A stretch of DNA of 49,130 nucleotides from positions 1 through 49,130 of the forward strand of contig DLZV01000025.1 of assembly GCA_003447235.1 (NCBI GenBank). The letters run 5' to 3'. The position numbers and the translations under genes were made by a program. The notes beneath the pieces were generated by a model. That model was not told the DNA's origin. It worked only from the letters and a program-made list of their open reading frames with translations, and made no database searches. Positions 8,489-16,654 of the stretch are shown in pieces. Source of the DNA: Prevotella sp. Lineage in GTDB: Bacteria > Bacteroidota > Bacteroidia > Bacteroidales > Bacteroidaceae. The number at the start of each line of letters is the position of its first letter. Position 1 is the stretch's first letter.

Positions 8489-10663
8489 ATGAACAAAAAC
8501 CTTACAATCGCCATGACGACTGCAATGCTACTGAGCGGCGGCGTGGCACAAATGCAAGCACAAGACGTGAACATTGGCAAGAGCAAGCAGGTGATGCTGA
8601 AAGGCGACATCATGACTCCCGAGACTCTCTGGGCCATGGGACGTGTGGGCTCTGCGGCAGCCTCACCCGACGGCAAGCAGGTCGTCTATCAGGTGGGCTA
8701 CTACAGCGTGAAGGAGAACCGCGGCCACCAAGTGTTATTTATCATGAACGCTGACGGCACGGGCCAGACCAAACTCACCACCGACGCCAAGAGCGAGAGC
8801 GACCCTGTATGGATCGAAGGCGGCAAGCGCATCGCCTTCCTTCGTGGAGGTCAGGTATGGGCCATGAACCCTGACGGCTCGGGCCGCACACAGCTCACGA
8901 AGGACGCCACGGCCATCGAGGGATTCAAGTTCTCACCCGACGGCAGCCGCGTACTGCTCATCAAGTCGCTGCCCTACCACGGCACGATCAAGAAGAACCC
9001 CGACGACCTTCCTATGGCATCGGGCCGTCTCGTCACGGACATGAACTACCGCCACTGGGACCACTATGTGGAGAGCATTGCTCACCCCTTCGTCGCACAG
9101 GTATCCGCCCAGGGCATCGACGCAGGATGGGATATCCTCGAGGGACAGCCCTACGAGAGCCCGCTGGCACCCTTTGGTGGCATCGAGCAGTTTGACTGGA
9201 GCCCCGACTCTAAGCACATCGCCTACACCTGCCGCAAGAAGGTGGGCGTGGACTACGCCGTCTCCACCGACGCCGACATCTTCCTCTTCAACATCGAGAC
9301 CAAGGCCGACCGCAACCTCTGCAAGCCCGAGGGCTATGTGGCTCCGAAGATCAACTATACCAAGTCGCTCCGCAACCAGAAGGTCAACCATCAGGAGGGC
9401 GACATGAACGTCGGCTACGACGTCAATCCGCGCTTCTCGCCGGACGGCAAGTATGTGGCCTGGCTCAGCATGGAGCACGATGGCTACGAGAGCGACCGCA
9501 ACCGCCTGTGTGTCTATGAGCTGGCCACGGGCAAGAAGTCGTATGTCGCAGAGGCCTTCGACTCCAATGTCGACGACTACTGCTGGAACACCGATTCCAA
9601 GACCCTCTACTTCATCGGCTGCTGGCACGCCACGGTCAACGCCTACCAGACCAACCTCAAGGGTGAGGTGAAGAAGCTGACCGAGGGCGACCACAACTAC
9701 GTGGCTCTCCAGCTTCTGGGCAACACAGGCAAGCTCCTCGGCACGCGCCAGAGCATCACCGTCCCCAGTGACCTCTACGTCATCAAGCCCGCTAAGAAGG
9801 AGGGACAGTCGGAGCAGACGCAGATCACCTTCGAGAACAAGCACATCTACGACCAGATGGCTGTGGGCAACGTCACGGACCGCTGGGTGAAGACCTCTGA
9901 CGGCAAGGAGATGCAGGTGTGGATTATCACCCCGCCCCACTTCGACCCCAACAAGAAGTATCCTACGCTGCTCTTCTGTGAGGGTGGCCCGCAGAGCCCC
10001 GTCTCACAGTTCTGGAGCTACCGCTGGAACTTCCAGATCATGGCTGCCAACGGCTATGTGGTCGTGGCCCCGAACCGTCGCGGACTGCCTGGCTATGGCA
10101 GCAAGTGGAACGAGGAGATCTCTGGCGACTGGACGGGCCAGTGCATGAGAGACTATCTGGCTGCCATCGACGATGCTGCCAACAACCTCCCGTTTGTTGA
10201 CAAAGACCGTCTCGGTGCCGTCGGCGCCTCTTTCGGCGGTTTCTCCGTCTATTACCTTGCCGGCCACCACGACAAACGATTCAAGTGCTTTATCTCCCAC
10301 GACGGTGCCTTCAATCTGGAGTCGATGTATACCGATACCGAGGAGGCCTGGTTTAGCAATTGGGAGTATGACGACGCCTACTGGAACCAGGACCGCACGG
10401 ACAACGCCCGCCACACCTATGAGAACAGCCCCCACCTCACCGTTGACAAGTGGGATACGCCGATCCTCTGCATCCACGGCGAGATGGACTATCGCATCAA
10501 TGCCAACCAGGGCATGGGTGCTTTCAATGCAGCCCGCCTTCGCGGCATTCCCGCAGAACTGCTCATCTTCCCCGATGAGAACCACTGGGTATTGCAGCCG
10601 CAGAACGGCATTCTCTGGCAGCGCACTTTCTTCGAGTGGCTCGACCGCTGGCTGAAAAAGTAA
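8489..10663 (+). CDS. S9 family serine peptidase, dipeptidyl-peptidase 5-like
   Basis: An exported prolyl-oligopeptidase-family enzyme of 724 residues that should release dipeptides from peptides in the periplasm. The signal peptide is MNKNLTIAMTTAMLLSGG. A beta-propeller domain follows with repeated SPDGK/NPDGSGRTQLT motifs (about 40-420), then an alpha/beta-hydrolase domain (about 455-724). The catalytic triad is Ser581 (GASFGGF), Asp667 (HGEMDYRI) and His699 (DENHW). Overall layout and N-terminal TPETLWAMGRV resemble Porphyromonas DPP5. The MFS carrier gene starts 33 bases downstream, suggesting a shared transcript and a peptide-nutrition role. DPP5 rather than another S9C enzyme is an inference. 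Confidence 0.85.
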   Translation: MNKNLTIAMTTAMLLSGGVAQMQAQDVNIGKSKQVMLKGDIMTPETLWAMGRVGSAAASPDGKQVVYQVGYYSVKENRGHQVLFIMNADGTGQTKLTTDAKSESDPVWIEGGKRIAFLRGGQVWAMNPDGSGRTQLTKDATAIEGFKFSPDGSRVLLIKSLPYHGTIKKNPDDLPMASGRLVTDMNYRHWDHYVESIAHPFVAQVSAQGIDAGWDILEGQPYESPLAPFGGIEQFDWSPDSKHIAYTCRKKVGVDYAVSTDADIFLFNIETKADRNLCKPEGYVAPKINYTKSLRNQKVNHQEGDMNVGYDVNPRFSPDGKYVAWLSMEHDGYESDRNRLCVYELATGKKSYVAEAFDSNVDDYCWNTDSKTLYFIGCWHATVNAYQTNLKGEVKKLTEGDHNYVALQLLGNTGKLLGTRQSITVPSDLYVIKPAKKEGQSEQTQITFENKHIYDQMAVGNVTDRWVKTSDGKEMQVWIITPPHFDPNKKYPTLLFCEGGPQSPVSQFWSYRWNFQIMAANGYVVVAPNRRGLPGYGSKWNEEISGDWTGQCMRDYLAAIDDAANNLPFVDKDRLGAVGASFGGFSVYYLAGHHDKRFKCFISHDGAFNLESMYTDTEEAWFSNWEYDDAYWNQDRTDNARHTYENSPHLTVDKWDTPILCIHGEMDYRINANQGMGAFNAARLRGIPAELLIFPDENHWVLQPQNGILWQRTFFEWLDRWLKK

Positions 10664-10696
10664 TCACAGGAAAGTCAATCAACAAAATAACAAAAA

Positions 10697-12310
10697 ATGG
10701 AAAATAAAACTTTGCGCGACTCGGCAGCCATCCGTTGGACCGCCTTGTTGCTCCTGGCACTGGCCATGTTCTGTGCCTACATCTTCGTAGACATCTTGTC
10801 TCCGATCAAAGACCTCATGCAGTCGCAGCGCGGCTGGGATTCTGACGCCTTCGGCACCATGCAGGGTTCCGAGACGTTCCTCAACGTGTTCATCTTCTTC
10901 CTCATCTTTGCCGGTATTATCCTCGACAAGATGGGTGTCCGCTTCACGGCCCTTCTCTCTGGTGGCGTGATGCTGGTGGGCGCCTGCATCAAGTGGTACG
11001 CCGTCAGCGACGGGTTCATCGGCAGCGGCCTGGAGACTTGGTTCACCAACAACCTCAACCATATTCCCGTCTTCGAACAGCTCGGCGTCTCACCCTTCTA
11101 TGAGGGAATGCCCGCCTCTGCCAAGTTGGCCGCCATCGGTTTCATGCTTTTCGGCTGCGGTACGGAGATGGCTGGTATCACGGTCTCGCGCGGTATCGTG
11201 AAATGGTTCAAGGGCCGCGAGATGGCACTGGCCATGGGATCAGAGATGGCATTGGCCCGTCTCGGTGTGGCCACCTGTATGATCTTCTCGCCGTTCGTAG
11301 CCAAGTTTGGCGGTGTCGTGAGCGTGTCGCGCTCTGTAGCCTTCGGTGTGGTGCTGCTCTGCATCGCCATGATCATGCTGGTCGTCTATTTCTTTATGGA
11401 CAAGAAGCTCGACGAGCAGACTGGTGAGGCTGAGGAGAAAGACGAGCCGTTCAAGCTCAGCGACCTTGGCCAGATTCTTACCTCCAGTGGCTTCTGGCTC
11501 GTATCACTGCTCTGCGTGCTCTACTACTCCGCCATCTTCCCCTTCCAGAAGTATGCTGTGAACATGCTCCAGTGCAACCTCACCTTCACTGAGGTGCCCG
11601 CCGACTCGTTCTGGGGTTCTCAGAGCGTGACCTACATCCAGTATGTCATCATGCTCTTCGTAGCCGCCACCGCCTTCTTGTTCAACTTCATGAAGCAGAA
11701 GGCCGTGAAGTTCTTCGTACTGGCCCTCTCCATAGCTGGTCTCGTCACCTATTGCTACATGGGCTACATGCGCCAGTCAGCAGAGTCTATCTTCGCCGTC
11801 TTCCCCTTGCTCGCCGTAGGTATCACGCCGGTACTCGGCAACTATGTCGACCACAAGGGTAAAGCAGCTTCCATGCTCGTGCTGGGCTCTATCCTGCTCA
11901 TCGCCTGCCACCTCACCTTCGCCTTCGTACTTCCTGAGTTCAAGGGCAGCCAGGTGGGCGGTGTCATCGTGGCCTATCTCACCATCCTCGTCCTCGGTGC
12001 TTCCTTCTCGCTCGTACCGGCCTCTCTGTGGCCCAGCGTGCCGAAGCTCGTCGATGCCAAGGTGATTGGTTCTGCCTACGCGCTGATCTTCTGGATTCAG
12101 AACATTGGCCTGTGGCTCTTCCCGCTCCTCATCGGTAAGGTGCTCAACGCCACCAACGAGGGTGTGACCGACGCCACGCAGCTCAACTACACTGCCCCGC
12201 TCGTCATGCTGGCATGCCTCGGTGTGGCCGCACTCTTCATCGGCTTCGTCCTGAAGATTGTGGACAAGAAGAAGAACCTCGGTCTCGAGTTGCCCAACAT
12301 TCAGGAATAA
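10697..12310 (+). CDS. MFS transporter, probably for peptides
   Basis: A 537-residue inner-membrane carrier with about 12 hydrophobic segments. The MFS signature after TM2 reads IILDKMGVRFTALLSGG, and a central cytosolic loop (about 235-250) is charged. It sits 33 bases after a secreted S9 dipeptidyl peptidase and ends in its own terminator, so the two likely form one unit. Some features (DKMGVR loop, long loop between TM3 and TM4) recall the MFSD1-like branch, some members of which carry dipeptides. That is inference from context and memory, not proof; the substrate is otherwise unknown. Confidence 0.8.
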   Translation: MENKTLRDSAAIRWTALLLLALAMFCAYIFVDILSPIKDLMQSQRGWDSDAFGTMQGSETFLNVFIFFLIFAGIILDKMGVRFTALLSGGVMLVGACIKWYAVSDGFIGSGLETWFTNNLNHIPVFEQLGVSPFYEGMPASAKLAAIGFMLFGCGTEMAGITVSRGIVKWFKGREMALAMGSEMALARLGVATCMIFSPFVAKFGGVVSVSRSVAFGVVLLCIAMIMLVVYFFMDKKLDEQTGEAEEKDEPFKLSDLGQILTSSGFWLVSLLCVLYYSAIFPFQKYAVNMLQCNLTFTEVPADSFWGSQSVTYIQYVIMLFVAATAFLFNFMKQKAVKFFVLALSIAGLVTYCYMGYMRQSAESIFAVFPLLAVGITPVLGNYVDHKGKAASMLVLGSILLIACHLTFAFVLPEFKGSQVGGVIVAYLTILVLGASFSLVPASLWPSVPKLVDAKVIGSAYALIFWIQNIGLWLFPLLIGKVLNATNEGVTDATQLNYTAPLVMLACLGVAALFIGFVLKIVDKKKNLGLELPNIQE

Positions 12311-12336
12311 CCTCTCCTGTACAACACACTTATACG

Positions 12337-12371
12337 AAGGGATGGCTTTCACGGGCCATCCCTTTGTTTTT
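12337..12371 (+). terminator. Rho-independent terminator after the MFS gene
   Basis: AAGGGATGGC (12337-12346) pairs perfectly with GCCATCCCTT (12355-12364) around an 8-base loop and is followed by TGTTTTTC. The tail overlaps the next promoter. Confidence 0.88.
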
Positions 12372-12394
12372 CTAAGGAAAAAACCGTATCTTTG
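12363..12394 (+). promoter_or_regulatory. Consensus promoter for the peptidylprolyl isomerase gene
   Basis: TTTG at 12363-12366, 20 bases, then TATCTTTG at 12387-12394, an exact Bacteroidota promoter. The upstream box lies inside the end of the preceding terminator stem and tail. Confidence 0.85.
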
Positions 12395-12426
12395 TACACC
12401 GTAATCATATCAAGTAAACGACCAAC

Positions 12427-13179
12427 ATGGCAAAAGTAAGAATCAAGACTCCCGAGGGCGACATCCTTGTACGCCTCTATGACGACACGCCGCGCCACCG
12501 CGACAACTTCCTCAAACTGGCCCGTGAGGGCTACTACGACGGCACGCTCTTCCACCGTGTCATCAAGGACTTCATGATACAGGGCGGCGACCCAGACAGC
12601 CGTAACGCCCCAGCAGGGAAGATGCTCGGAACGGGCGGACCCGACTATACGCTCCCAGCAGAGATAGCCTATCCACAGCGCTACCACAAACGCGGAGCCC
12701 TTAGTGCGGCACGACTTGGCGACGAGGTCAATCCTGAGCGCGAGAGTTCTGGCAGCCAGTTTTACATCGTTTGGGGCAAGACCTTCAAAAGCGCCGAACT
12801 GAAGCAGATGGAACGCCAAATGGCCATGCAGCAGGAACAGGAAGTATTCAATACCCTCGCCCGCGAGCACCACGACGAGATCATGACGCTCCGCCGCAGC
12901 CGTGACCGCGCGGGACTGCAAGCCCTGCAAGATAAACTGGTGGAGCTGACCAAGGAAAAATGCAAGGAGATGGGTAAACCCTCATTCACCGACGAGCAGA
13001 TGGAGACCTATACCACCCTTGGCGGTACACCGTTCCTCGATGGTCAATATACGGTATTTGGCGAGGTGGAGGAAGGCCTCGAGGTGGTGGAGCGCATACA
13101 GAACTGCGACACAAACCGCAATGACCGCCCACGCCAAGACATCAGCATGAGCGTGGAAATAGTAGAATCGGAGGAATAA
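12427..13179 (+). CDS. Cyclophilin-type peptidylprolyl isomerase with a charged insertion
   Basis: Catalyses cis-trans isomerisation of proline peptide bonds. The 250-residue product has no signal peptide, so it is probably cytoplasmic. The first half has the cyclophilin core: VRLYDDTPRHRDNFLKL, LFHRVIKDFMIQGGDP and SSGSQFYIVWG. The last part (GTPFLDGQYTVFGEVEEGLEVV) completes it. Between them, at about residues 118-195, lies a Gln/Glu/Lys/Arg-rich helical insertion, probably a coiled coil, which simple bacterial cyclophilins of about 160-190 residues lack. It has its own consensus promoter and a strong terminator, so it is monocistronic. Confidence 0.92.
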   Translation: MAKVRIKTPEGDILVRLYDDTPRHRDNFLKLAREGYYDGTLFHRVIKDFMIQGGDPDSRNAPAGKMLGTGGPDYTLPAEIAYPQRYHKRGALSAARLGDEVNPERESSGSQFYIVWGKTFKSAELKQMERQMAMQQEQEVFNTLAREHHDEIMTLRRSRDRAGLQALQDKLVELTKEKCKEMGKPSFTDEQMETYTTLGGTPFLDGQYTVFGEVEEGLEVVERIQNCDTNRNDRPRQDISMSVEIVESEE

Positions 13180-13230
13180 AAAGGAAGCAAAGGAGCATTC
13201 GTCGGATGCTACCAATGGCAGAAACATCGC

Positions 13231-13273
13231 AAGGACGGCTTTTATCACCTCTTCAACGATAAAAGCCGTCTTT
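13231..13273 (+). terminator. Strong terminator after the isomerase gene
   Basis: GACGGCTTTTATC (13234-13246) and GATAAAAGCCGTC (13258-13270) form 13 perfect pairs with an 11-base loop, extended by AAG/TTT and followed by TTT. Confidence 0.85.
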
Positions 13274-13347
13274 AGCTTACAGAGTCTCCAACTACAAAAC
13301 GAATCGGGGAAGGAGCGAGAGGAGGACTACCGCCTTGACCCAGACCA

Positions 13348-13387
13348 CTGTAACGGAAATGTAATTTGAATGTCATATAGGTGAAAC
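13348..13387 (+). promoter_or_regulatory. Tandem Pho-box-like half-sites upstream of ppk
   Basis: CTGTAAC (13348-13354), ATGTAAT (13359-13365) and ATGTCAT (13370-13376) are spaced exactly 11 bases apart with 4-base spacers. A weaker fourth, GTGAAAC, lies at 13381-13387. This is the architecture of PhoB/PhoP boxes (7-base direct repeats at 11-base period). The array ends 21 bases before a -7 box and covers the place where the upstream promoter box would be, as at PhoB-activated promoters elsewhere. Confidence 0.65.
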
Positions 13388-13408
13388 TTCATTGCCGCTA
13401 GATTGTAG

Positions 13409-13416
13409 TACTTTTG
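13409..13416 (+). promoter_or_regulatory. -7 element of the ppk-ppx promoter
   Basis: TACTTTTG matches TAnnTTTG. There is no TTTG box about 20 bases upstream; that position is occupied by the last Pho-box-like repeat. The predicted leader to the ppk ATG is about 170 bases and holds no recognised RNA motif. Confidence 0.65.
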
Positions 13417-13592
13417 CAACCGCAAGCGATATGGGCAAGTTTTGAAGAAAAACCTTCCCATAATAATTGCAGTCTGGCCCAAGGAAAGCTGGCTAAAGAA
13501 ATCAGAAACCCACAGAGTTCAGTAACTGACAGAGTTTAAAACTGACAAAGGTGAGTTTAAACAGATAAAGAATCCGATAAAAGTTTAAGCCG

Positions 13593-15638
13593 ATGAAAAA
13601 AATAGAAAAGCAAGTGATGTATGTGGAGCGCGACGTGAGTTGGATGTACTTCAACCACCGCATCCTCCAAGAGGCAGAGAAGTCTGAGGTGCCCCTGCTG
13701 GAGCGGCTTTCGTTTCTCGGCATCTACAGTAACAACCTTGACGAGTTTTTCCGAGTGCGCGTGGCCTCCCTCAACCGCCTGGCCGACAGCGAGGCCTTGC
13801 CAGAGAAGCACCACAAGACCCTAAAGAAAACACTCAAGACCATTAACCAGCTCAACGAGGCTTATGCGGCAGAATACGCCCAGGCCATCGACACTGTCTT
13901 TGAGCACTTGGAACAACACCACATCCGCGTGCTTAACGAGACACAACTCAACGACGAGCAGAAACAGTTTCTCTGTCGCTTCTTCTACGACAAACTCAAC
14001 GGATCCACCAATCCCATCTGGCTCTCGGCCATCGACGACCTCAATGTCTTCGAGGACAATCGCATTTATCTCGTGGTGAGAAAGACGCATATCGAAGGCG
14101 ACGGCAAGGTGAAATATGCCATCATCAAAGTACCTGACCGCATCTATGGCCGCTTCATCAAGATACCGTCGAGCGACGGCTTCGACAATATCATGTATCT
14201 CGACGATGTGATACGCTTTTGCCTGCCCTTGATCTTCATCGGCACAAAACCCTCTGTCTATGACGCCTACTCCTTCAAGTTTACCAAGGATGCGGAGATG
14301 GAAGTGGACAACGAGGCCGACTATGGCGCTATGGAGAAGATAGCCCACGGCGTGATTTCGCGCAAGCGCGGCGTCCCCATCCGCGTCATCTACGACCGCG
14401 AGATGCCACGCGAAATACGCAAGCGCATCTCCGATCGCTTGAACATGCGCGAACTGGACACCTCGCTGGCTGGCGGCCGCTATCAAAACCACCGCGACCT
14501 GATGTTGTTTCCCGACTGTGGCCATAGCGAACTACGCTACGAGAAATGGCAACCTGTGATGCGTCCAGAGTTTCTCAGCGAGGAGTCACTCCTCGACCAG
14601 ATCCGCAAGAAAGACCGCTTCATCCACGTGCCCTACCACTCTTTTGACGCCTATATCCGACTGCTGCGCGAGGCAGCTCTGCGCCCGAGCGTGAAGGAGA
14701 TCAAGACCACGCTCTACCGTCTGGCCTCAGACTCCAAGGTGGTGAAGGCGCTAATCTGCGCTGCCCGAAACGGCAAGAAGGTCACGGCGGTGGTGGAACT
14801 GATGGCCCGCTTTGACGAAGAGAGCAATATCAAGTGGAGCAAGCGAATGCAGGAAGAGGGAGTCAACGTTATCTTCGGCGTAGAGGGCCTGAAGGTCCAC
14901 TCAAAACTCCTGCACATCAAAACTACCAAGGGAGACATCGCCTGTGTGGGCACAGGCAACTTTCACGAGGGCAACGCCCGCGTCTATACCGACTACTTGA
15001 TGATGACCGCGCGCCGCGGCCTCGTCGCCGATGTGGAGAAAGTGTTCACGTTCATCGACCGCCCCTTCTCGCCCCAGCGCTTCCGCGAACTGCTCGTCTC
15101 GCCCAACTCCATGAAGACGCGCATCCTCCGCATGTTTGACAACGAGATCAAGAACGCACAGGCTGGCCGGCCAGCGTGGGTGAAGATCAAGATCAACCAC
15201 ATCACCGACACCGACATGGTGCAGAAGATGTATGAGGCCTCGCGGGCAGGCGTGAGAATCGACGCGCTGGTGCGTGGCAACTGTTCCCTTGTGCCGGGTG
15301 TGGCAGGCGTGAGCGACAACATCCGCATCGTGGGCATCATCGACCGCTACTTGGAACACTCACGCATCCTGATCTTCTGCAACAACGAGCGCCCCCGCTA
15401 CTTCATCGGATCTGCCGACTGGATGCCGCGCAACCTGGTCAACCGCATCGAGGTAATGGCTCCCGTCTATGACGACGACATGCGGCGAGACCTGCTCCGC
15501 ACGGTGGACCTCGGACTGCACGACACGACCAATGGCCGCCTCGTCGACGGACATGGTACGGACGCTATACAGCCCGTAGCCGAAGGAGAGAATCCGCTAC
15601 GTTCGCAGGAAGAGTTGCACAAAGCCTACGCCCTATGA
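13593..15638 (+). CDS. ppk1: Polyphosphate kinase 1
   Basis: Transfers the gamma phosphate of ATP to polyphosphate, reversibly. The 681-residue product has the PPK1 order: N-terminal helical domain (WMYFNHRILQEAE, NNLDEFFRVRVA), head domain, then two phospholipase-D-like catalytic domains. The phosphorylated His436 is in KVHSKLLH, followed by GTGNFHEGNARVYTD, and RFDEESNIKW is the nucleotide-site region. ppx overlaps its stop by four bases (ATGA), so the enzymes that make and degrade polyphosphate are translated together. Pho-box-like repeats upstream suggest phosphate-starvation control. Confidence 0.96.
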   Translation: MKKIEKQVMYVERDVSWMYFNHRILQEAEKSEVPLLERLSFLGIYSNNLDEFFRVRVASLNRLADSEALPEKHHKTLKKTLKTINQLNEAYAAEYAQAIDTVFEHLEQHHIRVLNETQLNDEQKQFLCRFFYDKLNGSTNPIWLSAIDDLNVFEDNRIYLVVRKTHIEGDGKVKYAIIKVPDRIYGRFIKIPSSDGFDNIMYLDDVIRFCLPLIFIGTKPSVYDAYSFKFTKDAEMEVDNEADYGAMEKIAHGVISRKRGVPIRVIYDREMPREIRKRISDRLNMRELDTSLAGGRYQNHRDLMLFPDCGHSELRYEKWQPVMRPEFLSEESLLDQIRKKDRFIHVPYHSFDAYIRLLREAALRPSVKEIKTTLYRLASDSKVVKALICAARNGKKVTAVVELMARFDEESNIKWSKRMQEEGVNVIFGVEGLKVHSKLLHIKTTKGDIACVGTGNFHEGNARVYTDYLMMTARRGLVADVEKVFTFIDRPFSPQRFRELLVSPNSMKTRILRMFDNEIKNAQAGRPAWVKIKINHITDTDMVQKMYEASRAGVRIDALVRGNCSLVPGVAGVSDNIRIVGIIDRYLEHSRILIFCNNERPRYFIGSADWMPRNLVNRIEVMAPVYDDDMRRDLLRTVDLGLHDTTNGRLVDGHGTDAIQPVAEGENPLRSQEELHKAYAL

Positions 15639-16525
15639 ACATCGCCGCAATAGACATCGGATCCAATGCTGCCCGCCTGCTCATCAAGCGTTTCGAAGCC
15701 AACGAGACGGGGGCAGCACGCGTGCGCAAACTGCTTTTTATCCGCATTCCCCTGCGCCTGGGCAAGGACGTCTTCACACTTGACAAGGTTTCGAAGGAGC
15801 GACAGCGCATGATGCTCCACATGATGAAAGGTTTCCGCCAGTTTATGCTGCTCTATGAAGTGGAGCATTTCCGCGCTTGCGCCACTTCGGCTATGCGCGA
15901 CGCCGAGAACGGCAAAAAACTGATGCTGCGCTTAGAGAAGGAGACGGGAATAGCGCTGGAGATCATTCCCGGAGCGGAGGAAGCACAGCTACTATGCAAC
16001 AACCTCGTGGAATATACAGACAGCGGGGTGGGCAACTTCGCCTATGTAGATGTCGGCGGTGGATCGACAGAGATTTCCCTTCTACACGACGGAGTTCTGG
16101 CCGAGAGCCATTCCTTCAATATCGGCACCCTCCGCATGCTCGGTGGCGCAGTGAGCGAACAAGAGCTGATGGACATGAGACAGATGCTGGAGGAGTATGC
16201 TCGGGAGTTTCCCGCCACAAAGATTATAGGGTCGGGCGGCAATATCAACCGCCTCTTTCGTCTTGCACGCCTCAAAGGACCACAACGAGAGTTGCCCGTG
16301 GAGCGACTGCAAGAGCTCTATGACACCCTCCAAGCGCTCACCGTCGTTCAGCGAATGGAGCAGTTCAAACTTAAGGAGGACCGTGCCGACGTGATTGTCC
16401 CTGCTGCGGAGATATTCCTCACTGTAGCCGAAGCGCTGGGCAGCGAAAGCATCATCGTGCCCAATATCTCGCTCGCCGACTCCATCACAGATGGCATCTG
16501 GCGCGAAGTGCAGATGAAAGGCTAA
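15635..16525 (+). CDS. ppx: Exopolyphosphatase, Ppx/GppA family
   Basis: Hydrolyses terminal phosphates from polyphosphate and may also act on pppGpp. The 296-residue protein covers the two actin-like halves of the core (NIAAIDIGSNAARLLIKRF at the start, YVDVGGGSTEIS near 130-145, GSGGNINRL near 195). It lacks the C-terminal HD-type domain of the roughly 500-residue E. coli Ppx, so it is the short form common in this phylum. The ATG overlaps the ppk1 stop codon, implying translational coupling. A hairpin separates it from the convergent PepSY gene. Confidence 0.93.
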   Translation: MNIAAIDIGSNAARLLIKRFEANETGAARVRKLLFIRIPLRLGKDVFTLDKVSKERQRMMLHMMKGFRQFMLLYEVEHFRACATSAMRDAENGKKLMLRLEKETGIALEIIPGAEEAQLLCNNLVEYTDSGVGNFAYVDVGGGSTEISLLHDGVLAESHSFNIGTLRMLGGAVSEQELMDMRQMLEEYAREFPATKIIGSGGNINRLFRLARLKGPQRELPVERLQELYDTLQALTVVQRMEQFKLKEDRADVIVPAAEIFLTVAEALGSESIIVPNISLADSITDGIWREVQMKG

Positions 16526-16549
16526 GCTGGTTTGCCTCCCTAGGCTAGA

Positions 16550-16580
16550 ATCCTTCTGAGGATATTCATGCTCAGAGGAT
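16550..16580. terminator. Hairpin between ppx and the PepSY gene
   Basis: ATCCTTCTGAG (16550-16560) and CTCAGAGGAT (16571-16580) pair with one bulge around a 10-base loop, between convergent genes. A short ATTTG follows on the plus strand. Confidence 0.6.
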
Positions 16581-16654
16581 ATTTGCCCTCGGGGCTTGTT
16601 GTTTGCCTCTACTTTTGTGCTCCAAAACAGCTTTCCCCTTCAGCAACCTTCTCC

